This document shows, piece after piece, positions 25,639 through 34,227 of a stretch of 64,000 nucleotides of DNA (positions are counted from its first letter, which is position 1; each line of letters begins with the position of its first letter). The position numbers and the translations under genes were made by a program. Below the pieces are notes generated by a model that saw nothing but the letters and a program-made list of their open reading frames with translations, did not search any database and was not told where the DNA came from. This stretch comes from Streptomyces sp. NBC_00704 (lineage in GTDB: Bacteria > Actinomycetota > Actinomycetes > Streptomycetales > Streptomycetaceae), in NCBI RefSeq assembly GCF_036226605.1, contig NZ_CP109000.1, positions 7,498,501-7,562,500 on the forward strand, given 5' to 3'.

Positions 25639-26511
25639 TCAGATTCGTCGCTCGCGAAGCCGGAGCAGGGAAGAGGTGGCGCTGGACAGGACGACCACGG
25701 TGACCAGGAGCAGGACCGAGACCGCGATGCCGAAGGCGAACTTCCCGCCGCCGAAGACGTTGCGGTAGACGAGCATGGTCAGGGTGTCCGTGGCACCGGC
25801 CGGGCCGCCGTTGGTGAGCACGAGAGGAAACTCGAAGACCTTGAGCGAGCCGATGAGGCTGAGCGTGACGTTCACGGTCAGCGCGGGAGCCAGCATCGGC
25901 CACTCCACGCTGCGGAACCGCTGCCAGCCGCTCGCGCCGTCCACCGCGGCCGCGTCGAGCAGTTCGGTGGGCACACTCATGTAGCCGGCGAGGAAGATGG
26001 CGCAGGAGTAGCCCGCGAACATCCAGACGTTGACGGCGGCGACCGCGTACAGGGCGGTGGAGGTGTCCCCGAGCCAGACGTGCTGCAACGCGTCGAGCCC
26101 GAACACGCCGAGCAGCGCGTTGATGCCGCCCTCCGGGGCGAACAGGTACGACCAGATGAAAGCCGCCATCACCGGGGAGACGAGCGTGGGGGTCAGCAGC
26201 ACCACGCTGAGCGTCTTGCGCACCTTGGGTCGGCGGAAGAGCAGGCTCGCGAAGAGCAGACCGAGTCCGTTCTGTGTGACCACGACCACCGCCGCGTACA
26301 GCACGGTGTGCCACAGGGCGGCGGTGACCTTCGGGTCGTCGGCCATGGCACGGTACTGCTCCGTGCCGACGAAGTTGGCGATCGGTCCGCCGAGGCTGTC
26401 GGTCATGCTCAGATACACGCCGCGGGCCAGTGGGTACAGCATGAACACGCCGTATATGACGATCGCCGGAAGCAGGAAGGCGGCCATGGTGGCACGCCGT
26501 CGGTGGAACAC
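25639..26511 (-). CDS. CUT1 carbohydrate ABC transporter permease (MalF type)
   Basis: The 290-aa protein has six predicted membrane helices (FLLPAIVIYGVFMLYPL at the start) and an EAA-like loop (DAAAVDGASGWQRFRSVEWP). It starts at a GTG at 26511; an ATG at 26487 would cut the basic N-terminus. It lies between the binding-protein gene (91 bp upstream) and the second permease and forms a heterodimer with it. Confidence 0.93.
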   Translation of the reverse strand: MFHRRRATMAAFLLPAIVIYGVFMLYPLARGVYLSMTDSLGGPIANFVGTEQYRAMADDPKVTAALWHTVLYAAVVVVTQNGLGLLFASLLFRRPKVRKTLSVVLLTPTLVSPVMAAFIWSYLFAPEGGINALLGVFGLDALQHVWLGDTSTALYAVAAVNVWMFAGYSCAIFLAGYMSVPTELLDAAAVDGASGWQRFRSVEWPMLAPALTVNVTLSLIGSLKVFEFPLVLTNGGPAGATDTLTMLVYRNVFGGGKFAFGIAVSVLLLVTVVVLSSATSSLLRLRERRI

Positions 26512-26601
26512 GGGGGTCCTCCTCTTGCCCGGACGAGCCGTGGTGGGGGCGGTGGGGAGCCGCCGATCGCGCTCCCACCACGGCTGACCAGGGGTGGCCG
26601 G

Positions 26602-27870
26602 TTACTTGGCGGACGCCGCGGTCTGGATGTCCTTGAGGGTCTGCGCGGCGGACTCCTTGCCCAGCAGGTAGGCCTGGATCCGGGAGCCGGTCTCGGTCTC
26701 GGCCGCCGCGGCGTACCAGGAGTTGGACGGGAGTATTCGGTAACGGCCCTCCCTGAAGGCCGTGGTGAAGGTCGTGGTCTCGGCGGATTCCGGCGTGATG
26801 CCGTCCGTGAACGGAGACTCCGCGTTCTCGGCCCCGAGGTACTTGGCGAGGTTCTCGTTCTGCGACCAGAACTTGACGTACTCGCGGGCCGCGTCACCTT
26901 GCTGCGACTGGGAGTTGACGCCCCACATCGTGCCGGCGAACAGCATGCTGTTGGGCTTGGTGCCGTCGGCGCCGCCCGGCCAGGGTGCGAAGGAGACCGG
27001 GAAGCCGGCCTTCTTGATGTTGGAGACCTGCCACGCGCCCTGGTACCAGAAGGCGCTCTTGCCGGCGCTGAAGTCCTGCGGGCCCTGTGCCCACTCGTCG
27101 ACGCCGAGTTCGTTCTTCCAGCTGACGTACCCCTTGTCCTCCAGGGTCTTCAACTGCTCCAGCGACGACTTCCAGTCCGGGTCGAACGACGCCTTGCCGT
27201 CGAGGAAGTCGGCGTCCCACTGCTTGTTCTTCTGGTAGACGGTGGTCGAACCGCTCGCCTGGAAGACGGAACTGCCGGTCCAGCCGCTCTTGTCGGGCAG
27301 CGCGATGGGGTCGATGCCGGCCTTCTTGACCTTGGCGAGGTCTGCGAGGAACGTCGGCCAGTCGGCGGGGACCTCGGTGATGCCCGCCTTCTTCAGCAGG
27401 TCCATGTTGGCGTACAGACCGATGCCGATCAGCTCCATCGGCATCGCGAGGGTCTTGCCGTCGACCTGCGCGTAGGGCTTGGCATCGGGGGCTATCCGGC
27501 TCGCCCACGACTCCCCGGACAGGTCGGCGAGGTAGCCGGAGGCGCCCCACTTCTTCATCTTGTCCGTGTCGACCATGATCACGTCGCCGGCCTTGCCACC
27601 GAGCAGCTCGGGCTGGAGCTTCTGCACGTAGGTGTCGTTCGCGGTGATGTACTCGAAGTCGACCTTGACGTCGGGGTGGGCCTTCTCGAACGCCTTGTTG
27701 ATCTCGGCGACATTGGCGGGCTCCGCGCCGCCGCCCTTCCACGCCTGTACGTGGAGGGTCACCTTGCCGTCCTTGGAGGCACCGGACGACCCGCCTCCGC
27801 ACGCTGCCAGCGACATCGCCATGGCGGCGACCGTGGTGGCGACCGCGAGACGTCTCCCAGAGCGCTTCAT
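26602..27870 (-). CDS. CUT1 extracellular sugar-binding lipoprotein
   Basis: The 422-aa precursor has a lipoprotein signal with lipobox LAAC (Cys24) and a type I extracellular solute-binding domain (VTLHVQAWKGGGAEPANVAEINKAF cut at the usual first strand; ASGSTTVYQKN; FWYQGAWQVSNIKKAGF). It is anchored outside the membrane and hands an oligosaccharide to the two permeases. First gene of the leftward block; a divergent LacI gene starts 431 bp away. The co-encoded fucosidase and GH43-like enzyme suggest a fucose- and pentose-bearing oligosaccharide. Confidence 0.94.
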   Translation of the reverse strand: MKRSGRRLAVATTVAAMAMSLAACGGGSSGASKDGKVTLHVQAWKGGGAEPANVAEINKAFEKAHPDVKVDFEYITANDTYVQKLQPELLGGKAGDVIMVDTDKMKKWGASGYLADLSGESWASRIAPDAKPYAQVDGKTLAMPMELIGIGLYANMDLLKKAGITEVPADWPTFLADLAKVKKAGIDPIALPDKSGWTGSSVFQASGSTTVYQKNKQWDADFLDGKASFDPDWKSSLEQLKTLEDKGYVSWKNELGVDEWAQGPQDFSAGKSAFWYQGAWQVSNIKKAGFPVSFAPWPGGADGTKPNSMLFAGTMWGVNSQSQQGDAAREYVKFWSQNENLAKYLGAENAESPFTDGITPESAETTTFTTAFREGRYRILPSNSWYAAAAETETGSRIQAYLLGKESAAQTLKDIQTAASAK

Positions 27871-28301
27871 TGCACACCTCACCCATCGTCGGTACGGACC
27901 GACTTGTCATCTCTGAAGGGGTTTGAACGGGTTGGTCGGTTTCCGTGCCGGGGAAGTGCTGACACGTGCGGAAAGGGACCGTTCGACCCGCCTTTGCGGC
28001 GATCATTCATGCCGATTGCGGGGACTGTAACGCAAAACTTAGGCGACATCTATACGTAACTTTCTGTTGCCGATCGGCGCGGTCGACGTGGTCGCCAAGC
28101 CCTGAAGGGAAAGTCAAGTGACCAGTTAAGACCGCTCTTTCCAGGTTTGAACCCTGCGTCGATGAGGGGTGTCGTTGACGGTCCCGCCGCCTTATCGTTA
28201 CAGTTTCCAGTGTGTGTTCATGGGTGAGGGGAAGCCCTTCCGGCTTCGCGCATGGACGAACGGAGCCGCTTCGCCGAAGTCGGCGGACAGAAGGAGTTCG
28301 G
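27871..28301. other. Divergent control region of the glycan-utilisation block
   Basis: 431 bp between the binding-protein and LacI genes, noticeably AT-rich at 28010-28210. It contains inverted copies of CGTTACAGT (as ACTGTAACG at 28024-28032 and directly at 28196-28204) and a TTGCG-N10-CGCAA dyad at 28016-28035. These may mark divergent -10 regions and an operator. No gene is apparent. Confidence 0.55.
28175..28204 (+). promoter_or_regulatory. Vegetative-type promoter for the LacI gene
   Basis: TTGACG (28175-28180) and TACAGT (28199-28204) are 18 bp apart and lie about 98 bp upstream of the GTG start. Both hexamers fit HrdB-type promoters. Confidence 0.5.
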
Positions 28302-29396
28302 GTGGCAGGACGGGCGACCATCGCGCAGGTGGCCGAGGAGGCCGGCGTCTCCGCGATGACCGTGTCCAATGTCATCAACGGCAAGCCGGGGGCCTCCGAT
28401 GAGACCCGACGCCGTGTCATGGAGGTGGCCGGGCGACTCGGCTACCGGCCGAACGTCTCGGCCCGCAACCTCAAGGCCGGCCGTAGCGGGCTCGTCGGCC
28501 TCATAGCGCTGGACCTGACCAGTCAGTACGGCCTGGAGATTCTGCGCGGCGTCGCCGACGAACTGGCCAGTGCCGAGCAGGAACTGCTCGTCAACGCCAC
28601 CTACCACGACGCGGTGCGGGAAAAGGACCGCATCGAGTTCCTGGCCCGTGGCCTCGTCGACGGTGTGCTCATGATCGCGCCGGTCCTCGAGGACGAGACC
28701 GTCGAACTGCTGCGCCGTCAGAAGCTGCCCTGCGTCATCATCGACCCCCGGCGGCTGGACGTACCGCTGCCCCGCCTGAGCGTCGACAACTACCACGGCA
28801 TGCGTCAGGGCACGCAGCACCTCATCGACCTCGGGCACACCCGCATCGCCTACCTCCGCGGTGAGGAGGACCTGGAAAGCACGTCCATCCGCTTCCAGGG
28901 CTACGAGGACGCGATGCGGCTCGCCGGACTGGAGGTCGACGAGCGGCTGGTCGCCACGTGCGACTTCTCCTACGCCTGCGGCTTCCGCACCACGGCTCGT
29001 CTGATCGACGAGCACAGTCCGACGGCGATCGTCGCCGGCGCCGACCTGATGGCTCTCGGCGCCGTCGACGCCGCCCGGGCGCGCGGCCTCAGCGTGCCCG
29101 CCGACTTCTCGGTCGTCGGCTTCGACGACCTCCCGCAGGCGGCGCAGAGCTTCCCCGGCCTGACCACCGTGCGTCAGCCGCTGCACGAGATGGGCCAGAA
29201 GGCGGCCCGCGCGCTGCTGTCCCTCATCGACGGGCAGAGGCTACTCATGGAGCACATGGAGGTGGGCACCGAACTCGTGGTGCGCAACTCCACCGCCCCG
29301 CCGGCGGCACGGCGTGACCCTGCGATGCCGCACCGGCACGCCGCGAACCAGGCGGGGCGTGAGGGCGGCGCCCGAAGGGCGTCCGCGAACGGGTGA
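28302..29396 (+). CDS. LacI-family regulator of the glycan-utilisation block
   Basis: The 364-aa protein starts at a GTG at 28302 with AAGGAG 5 nt upstream. It has the LacI helix-turn-helix (TIAQVAEEAGVSAMTVSNVI), hinge (VSARNLKAGRSG) and ligand domain (GLIALDLTSQYG to VVGFDDLPQAAQSFPGLTTV). The last 40 or so residues are a basic, probably disordered tail. Its divergence from the CUT1 operon makes it the likely sugar-responsive repressor of that set. Confidence 0.94.
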   Translation: MAGRATIAQVAEEAGVSAMTVSNVINGKPGASDETRRRVMEVAGRLGYRPNVSARNLKAGRSGLVGLIALDLTSQYGLEILRGVADELASAEQELLVNATYHDAVREKDRIEFLARGLVDGVLMIAPVLEDETVELLRRQKLPCVIIDPRRLDVPLPRLSVDNYHGMRQGTQHLIDLGHTRIAYLRGEEDLESTSIRFQGYEDAMRLAGLEVDERLVATCDFSYACGFRTTARLIDEHSPTAIVAGADLMALGAVDAARARGLSVPADFSVVGFDDLPQAAQSFPGLTTVRQPLHEMGQKAARALLSLIDGQRLLMEHMEVGTELVVRNSTAPPAARRDPAMPHRHAANQAGREGGARRASANG

Positions 29397-29474
29397 CGGC
29401 CCTCCGCTCCACACCGTCACCCGGCCGTGGCATCGGGAACGAAGGGCTCGTCCGAGCTCGTGGGCGAAGGGCGC

Positions 29475-29663
29475 CCCACCCATGGGAAGTTGCCGCGTCG
29501 GCCCCAGGTGCGGCCCTTGGGCGGATGGCCGGTCACGCCCGCTTCGTCTTCGAAGCAGATGAACGCGCCGGTCGCCGCCCGGAGGGTTTACCTCCTGCCA
29601 GTTCACGTCCCGCCATGCGGGGATCGCGTCTTCGTCGCGTTCGGTGGCGGGCCGGGCGGGCAT
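29475..29663 (-). pseudogene. IS630-family transposase remnant (frameshifted)
   Basis: Reading leftward from 29663, RPATERDEDAIPAWRDVNWQ resembles the linker of IS630-type transposases. After a frame change, 29569-29475 reads AFICFEDEAGVTGHPPKGRT and then WGRRG, matching the F-x-DE-x-G second-acid region of the DDE domain. The N-terminal HTH and the final acidic motif are missing. It lies 65 bp past the broken end of the ABC ATPase gene, suggesting an old insertion that damaged it. No clear terminal inverted repeats are visible. Confidence 0.75.
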
Positions 29664-29727
29664 CCGCGCCTCTCGTCCACGGAGGCGCGCCGACCGAGAC
29701 ACTCTGGGTGTGAGACACCCGTACAGG

Positions 29728-30216
29728 TCACATAACGCCGTCCATGCCGTTGACCGGTTCGTCGAACATCAGGACGGGGGGGTCGCCGAGCAGTGCGGCG
29801 GCGATGCCCAGCCGCTGCCGCATGCCCAGGGAGAAGCCGCCGACGCGGCGGCCCGCCGCCTCCGACAGCCCCACCTCCCCGAGCACTTCGCCCACCCGGC
29901 GTCGCGGGATGCCGTTGCCGCGGGCCAGGGCGGACAGATGGGCCGTAGCGCTGCGTCCGCCGTGGACCTGGCCCGCGTCGAGGAGGGCGCCGGCATGCCG
30001 CAGCCCGCGCGAACGGCGGCGGAAGGGCACGCCGCCGACGGTGGCGGTGCCCGCGGTGGGCTCGTCCAGCCCCAGGATCATCCGCAACGTGGTGGACTTT
30101 CCGGCTCCGTTGGGCCCCAGGAATCCGGTGACCCGGCCCGGCCGGACGCTGAAGGACAGATGGTCGACGGCCGTCCTGCCGCCGAAGCGCTTGGTGAGTT
30201 CGCTGACTTCGATCAC
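29728..30216 (-). pseudogene. Truncated ABC transporter ATPase (drug-export type)
   Basis: The 162 residues from the GTG at 30216 cover Walker A GPNGAGKST, Q-loop region, signature FSLGMRQRLGIAAALL and Walker B VLMFDEPVNGMDG, then stop. Full-length relatives are about 300 aa and continue with the D-loop, switch His and C-terminal region. Without these the protein should not hydrolyse ATP properly. An ATG at 30252 would add 12 residues. No permease gene follows; instead there is an IS630 remnant. It diverges from a histidine kinase that is also damaged. Confidence 0.8.
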
Positions 30217-30427
30217 GGCGTCCACACTGCCGCGGCGACCCGCCCCGGGCATGCGGCCGTGGACGGCAAACTCCCGGGCCGCGTGCGCCCGTGGGCGTAC
30301 GTCCCTGGGCCAATGTGGGGCCGGCCGCAGCCCGTTAGTCTCGCTGCGTGACCCTTTGGATGACGTCCCCCTCGTTCCTTCCGCGCGCCGCGCGTCCCGG
30401 TGCGGCCGCCGGGAGGGAAGGCCGCCG

Positions 30428-30442
30428 ATGACGAGAAGCTAG
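30428..30442 (+). other. Original kinase start followed by in-frame TAG
   Basis: GGGAGGGAAGG precedes the ATG at 30428, which reads Met-Thr-Arg-Ser-stop (TAG at 30440-30442). Reading on in the same frame gives ATAWAGAACYVLTVALLVGA, a membrane segment, and joins the kinase frame without a break. A TGG to TAG change is the simplest explanation. Confidence 0.75.
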
Positions 30443-30550
30443 GCCACCGCCTGGGCAGGCGCCGCCTGTTACGTCCTCACGGTCGCCCTGCTGGTCGGGG
30501 CCGCGCCCCGCGCCTCCGGCGCCGTTCACGGAGCCGGGGCGCTGCTGGCG

Positions 30551-31603
30551 GTGAGCCTGCTCGCCGGCGTCGTACGCCACCGGCCGCTGGCGGCCCTGGG
30601 GCTGGCCCTCCTGGGGGCCGTGGCCGTGGTGGCGGGCCCGCCGGGCTCCGGGGAGCAGCGCGGCACGGCGGCCTACCAGGGGCAGTTCCTGTCGTACCTG
30701 GCGGTGGACCTCGTCCTGGGGTACGTCGTCGCCACCTGCGCGCGGCGGACCTGGATCCCGGCCGTGGCAGTGTCCGGCTCCGTGCAACTCCTGCTGGTCG
30801 CCGTCTTCACGCACGGGGACGGCCTGGCGGTCAACGCGCTGCTCGCGTTTCTCGCGCTGGCCGCGTGCGGTATGGCCGGGCTGCTGAGCCGTGAGCGCCG
30901 CGAGCACGCGACCGCGCTGCGCGCCCGGGAGGTGGCCGAGGCGGTGACGGCCGAACGTCTGCGCATAGCCCGGGAGTTGCACGACATGGTCGCCCACAGC
31001 ATCGGTGTCGTCGCGATCCAGGCCGGGGTGGGCAGCCGGGTCATCGAGACCCAGCCCGCGCAGGCCCGCGAGGCACTGCGGGCCATCGAGGCGACCAGCA
31101 GGGAAACCCTCTCGGGTCTTCGCCGCACACTCGTCTCGCTCCGCCGGTCCGACCGCACGGCTGCCTCTTCGGAGCGGTCGCACCTCGCGCCCTCGCCGGG
31201 GCTGGCGGACGTCGAGCAGTTGACGGCGGCGACGGCGGCCGCGGGCGTGCGCGTCGAGGTGTGCCGGACCGGTGGGGGCCGTCCCGTGCCGGCCGACGTC
31301 GAGTTGTCCGCCTACCGCATCGTGCAGGAGGCGCTGACCAACGTGGCCCGTCACGCGGGCGCCGAGCATTGCAGGGTGGTCATCGACCACGGGGACGAGG
31401 AACTGTCGGTGGAGATCGTCGACGACGGGCGGGGCGCGAGCACGAGCGACGCCGGCCACGGCTTCGGCATCCTCGGCATGCGGGAGCGGGTCGGTCTGCT
31501 GGGCGGCCGGCTCAGCACCGGGCCGCGGCCCGAGGGCGGCTTCCGGGTGGCCGCGCGGCTTCCGCTGCCCCTGCCCGCCGGAGCGGGCGGGGAGGGCCGA
31601 TGA
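30551..31603 (+). CDS. Sensor histidine kinase (NarL-type), N-terminus probably disrupted
   Basis: The longest stop-free reading from a possible start (GTG at 30551) gives 350 aa. It has several membrane segments, a HisKA_3 dimerisation box (RIARELHDMVAHSIGVVAI, phospho-His144) and a HATPase domain (AYRIVQEALTNVARHA, DDGRG, GFGILGMRERVGLLGG). The better ribosome site and ATG lie at 30428, but a TAG at codon 5 interrupts that frame and costs the first membrane helix. The start at 30551 lacks a good ribosome site. The kinase may be inactive or poorly made. It is coupled (ATGA) to a response regulator. Confidence 0.75.
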   Translation: MSLLAGVVRHRPLAALGLALLGAVAVVAGPPGSGEQRGTAAYQGQFLSYLAVDLVLGYVVATCARRTWIPAVAVSGSVQLLLVAVFTHGDGLAVNALLAFLALAACGMAGLLSRERREHATALRAREVAEAVTAERLRIARELHDMVAHSIGVVAIQAGVGSRVIETQPAQAREALRAIEATSRETLSGLRRTLVSLRRSDRTAASSERSHLAPSPGLADVEQLTAATAAAGVRVEVCRTGGGRPVPADVELSAYRIVQEALTNVARHAGAEHCRVVIDHGDEELSVEIVDDGRGASTSDAGHGFGILGMRERVGLLGGRLSTGPRPEGGFRVAARLPLPLPAGAGGEGR

Positions 31604-32265
31604 CCGTCCGGGTGCTTCTCGCCGACGATCAACCGCTCGTCCGGTCCGGGCTGCGGGTGATCATGGCCGATCACGGCGACCTGGAGGTCGTCGGCGAGGC
31701 GGCCACCGGCGCCGAAGCCGTCCGGCTGGCGCGGGCGCTGCGCCCCGACGTCGTGGTGATGGACATCCGGATGCCCGGCATGGACGGCATCGAGGCCACC
31801 CGTCTGATCACCGCCGACGACGCGACCACCACCCGCGTGCTCGTCCTGACCACGTTCGACGAGGACGACCACGTCCACGGCGCGCTGCGGGCCGGCGCCA
31901 GCGGCTTCGTCGTGAAGGACATGGCGCTGGACGACATCCTCGCGGCGGTCCGGGTGGTCGCCGCCGGAGACGCCCTGATCGCGCCCGGTGTGACGCGCCG
32001 TCTGATCGCCGACTTCGTCGCGCGTCCCGCGGCCGCCCCGGAGCGCTCCGCGCGGCCGGTCGAGGGCATCACCGAGCGGGAGCGGGAAGTGCTGACGCTC
32101 GTCGGACGCGGCCGGTCCAACACGGAGATCGCCGAGGATCTCTTCATCACGGTGGCGACCGCCAAGTCGCACGTGTCACGGCTGCTCACCAAACTCGGCG
32201 CCCGCGATCGCGTCCAACTCGTCATCACCGCCTACGAGTCGGGACTCGTCACCCTGCCCCGCTGA
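31600..32265 (+). CDS. NarL/FixJ-family response regulator
   Basis: The 221-aa protein has a receiver domain (VRVLLADDQPLVRSG, phospho-Asp55 in VVVMDIRMPG, Lys in FVVKDM) and a LuxR-type helix-turn-helix (ITEREREVLTLVGRGRSNTE, TAKSHVSRLLTKLGARDR). It overlaps the damaged kinase gene by 4 nt. It looks intact and may now be orphaned. The nearest likely target was the divergent ABC exporter. Confidence 0.94.
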   Translation: MTVRVLLADDQPLVRSGLRVIMADHGDLEVVGEAATGAEAVRLARALRPDVVVMDIRMPGMDGIEATRLITADDATTTRVLVLTTFDEDDHVHGALRAGASGFVVKDMALDDILAAVRVVAAGDALIAPGVTRRLIADFVARPAAAPERSARPVEGITEREREVLTLVGRGRSNTEIAEDLFITVATAKSHVSRLLTKLGARDRVQLVITAYESGLVTLPR

Positions 32266-32367
32266 CACCGGCGCCCTCGTCCGCCCGCACGCGGCTCCTG
32301 CCGGGGTCCGGCGCCGTTCGCTGCCGTCCGTCGCCTTCCGTCGCCGTGCTCAGGGTGCTCGCCCACC

Positions 32368-32763
32368 TCAGTCGTCCGCCAGGTACGACGGGGAGGGCCG
32401 GTTCCAGAGGGCGTCCGAGCGGGCGATGAGCCGGCGCAGTTCACGGGCGGTTCGGGGGGAGAGGGCCTGGGTCACGGTGTCGAGGAGGGCGCGGGCCTCG
32501 AGAGGGTCGCCGCAGCAGTCCCAGTAAAGGCCGCCGTCGGCTTCGAAGTCCTGCCACAGCTCGCGCTCGGGGCGGCGGACGTAGTCCTTCCACTGCCGCA
32601 GGGCCATGGCGACGTCGCCCGGTGACAGGTAGTTGCGGGTGCGTTCGAGGCGGTGGACTTCGGACAGTGCGCGCGAGGACAGGCCGTCGATGACCGGCTG
32701 GGCGGACGACGCGCGGTGGTGGGAGGCTCCGGCCGCAGCGCGGCGCGGCCGGTTACGCGGCAC
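32368..32763 (-). CDS. Conserved hypothetical protein
   Basis: The 131-aa product (GTG start at 32763) has a basic leader then a helical region: LSPGDVAMALRQWKDYVRRP, ERELWQDFEADGGLYWDCCG with paired cysteines, and ALSPRTARELRRLIARSDAL. Composition and codon use are those of a real gene, but I recognise no family or function. It is convergent with the response regulator gene. Confidence 0.65.
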   Translation of the reverse strand: MPRNRPRRAAAGASHHRASSAQPVIDGLSSRALSEVHRLERTRNYLSPGDVAMALRQWKDYVRRPERELWQDFEADGGLYWDCCGDPLEARALLDTVTQALSPRTARELRRLIARSDALWNRPSPSYLADD

Positions 32764-32849
32764 GGGCCTTTCGTATGGTCGTCATGGGGCACATCGTGCC
32801 ACGGGCCCGCGCGGGGTCTCCAGCGGTTTTGACCGGCCGACCGGAAGGC

Positions 32850-32938
32850 CCCACCGAACCACCGACCCACCGAACCACCGACCCACCGAACCACCGAACC
32901 ACCGACCCACCGAACCACCGGCCCCCCGACCCACCGGC
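32850..32938 (+). repeat. Tandem CCACCGAACC/CCACCGACC repeat
   Basis: About ten short units alternate between CCACCGAA and CCACCGAC in the 214-bp gap between the hypothetical and sirtuin genes. Low complexity and slippage-prone. No coding role seen. Confidence 0.8.
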
Positions 32939-32977
32939 CCGGTGGCGCGGGCTGCTCCCGGTCGCCCGCGCAGTCGG

Positions 32978-33895
32978 TCACCGGGGCGGCCGGGGGTGTT
33001 CGCCGAGCGGCGTGCCGAGGGGGACGCCGAGCAGGTCGGCGACGGCGCCGAGGGCCGCTCCCAGCGGGAGGGCGACCCGGGTGAGGGCGTGCCGGTCGCC
33101 GCGGGTCGGGTCCCGGTTGACGATCAGGACCGGTTTCCCGGCGCCGTCGGCCTGACGCACGAACCGCAGCCCGGACATCACCGTCAGCGAGGACCCCAGG
33201 ACCAGCAGGGCCGTCGCCTCCTGGACGAGCGCGCGGCATGCCTCGACGCGGGCCGGCGGGACGTTCTCGCCGAAGAACACCACGTCCGGTTTGAGGATGC
33301 CTCCGCAGGCCTCGCAGGGCGCCACGACGAAGTCCCGGACCTGGTCGTCGGTGAGGTCGGCGTCGCCGTCCGGGTTCAGTCCCGCCGCCACCGGGGCGAA
33401 GCCCGCGTTCGCCCGCTCCAGCCGCAGGGCGAGGTCGCCTCGCGGGACGGTCGCCCCGCAGGAGAGGCAGACGACCCGCGCCAGGCTGCCGTGCAGTTCC
33501 ACGACGTCCCGGCTGCCGGCGGCCTGGTGCAGCCCGTCGACGTTCTGGGTGATGACGCCCGACACCAGGCCGTGGCGTCCGAACGCGGCCACGGCCAGGT
33601 GCCCGGCATTCGGGAGGGCCCGTCCGAAGGCGCGCCAGCCGAGGTGGCTTCGCGCCCAGTACCGGCGGCGGGCCTGCGCGCCGGCCGTGAAGTCCAGGTA
33701 GGTCATCGGGGTGTGCCGGCTCAGGCTGCCGCCCTCGCCCCGGTAGTCGGGGATGCCGGACTCCGTGGAGATGCCGGCCCCGCTGAGCACCAGCACACCG
33801 CCGCCGCTCAGCGCGTCGGCGACCGGCCGCACGTCCGTGGTGCCCGGCAGCACGTCACCGGCAGGGGTCCAGCTCAGGGTGGGACGCATCCGCAT
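32978..33895 (-). CDS. Sir2-family NAD-dependent protein deacylase
   Basis: The 305-aa protein has the complete sirtuin set: NAD-binding GAGISTESGIPDYRG (about 39-53), TQNVDGLH, catalytic His in VELHGSLA, and zinc pairs CLSC and CEACGG. It removes acyl groups from lysines using NAD, possibly regulating acetyl-CoA synthetase as in other Streptomyces. The start is one of two ATGs at 33895 and 33889. It is single-gene, with a repeat array downstream. Confidence 0.95.
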   Translation of the reverse strand: MRMRPTLSWTPAGDVLPGTTDVRPVADALSGGGVLVLSGAGISTESGIPDYRGEGGSLSRHTPMTYLDFTAGAQARRRYWARSHLGWRAFGRALPNAGHLAVAAFGRHGLVSGVITQNVDGLHQAAGSRDVVELHGSLARVVCLSCGATVPRGDLALRLERANAGFAPVAAGLNPDGDADLTDDQVRDFVVAPCEACGGILKPDVVFFGENVPPARVEACRALVQEATALLVLGSSLTVMSGLRFVRQADGAGKPVLIVNRDPTRGDRHALTRVALPLGAALGAVADLLGVPLGTPLGEHPRPPR

Positions 33896-34227
33896 GCCGC
33901 CAGGGTACGGAACCGGCCGCCCAGGGGGAGGCCGCGCCCAGAGGGCACGAGCACGGGCCGCGCACCGTGCTCGGCCGTGCCTTCGCCGCGCGCGCGGACC
34001 GCGACCCGCCCGCCACCCACGGGAGCGGGGGAGGGGGAAATGGGGAGGAATCGGGACCCGCGGGAACGACGCGTTCACGGACTCCGGTGCCAACCGGCCC
34101 GCTCTCCTCGGGAGTCGGGAGTCGGTAGTCCGGAATCCGGGACTCGGGTCTTCCGGGAATGCGGACGCGGCGCCCGCGCGTTGAGCACCGCCGACAAACT
34201 CTCCCCGTTCGGAAGAAAGCAGGGCCC
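33896..34227. other. Divergent intergenic region with GAGTCGG repeats
   Basis: 332 bp between the sirtuin and oxidoreductase genes. GAGTCGG is tandemly repeated at 34112-34125, followed by an imperfect dyad around AGTCCGGAATCCGGGACT (34127-34144), which could bind a regulator. No gene is evident. Confidence 0.5.

Noticed and set aside
24730..28059. 1109-codon rightward open frame opposite the CUT1/GH43 genes
   Set aside because: It is the antisense of well-recognised permease and binding-protein genes; its composition is Gly/Arg/Glu/His-rich with no domain.
29397..29727. A complete insertion sequence at this place
   Set aside because: Only the central transposase segment is recognisable, frameshifted, with no HTH, no last catalytic acid and no visible terminal repeats.
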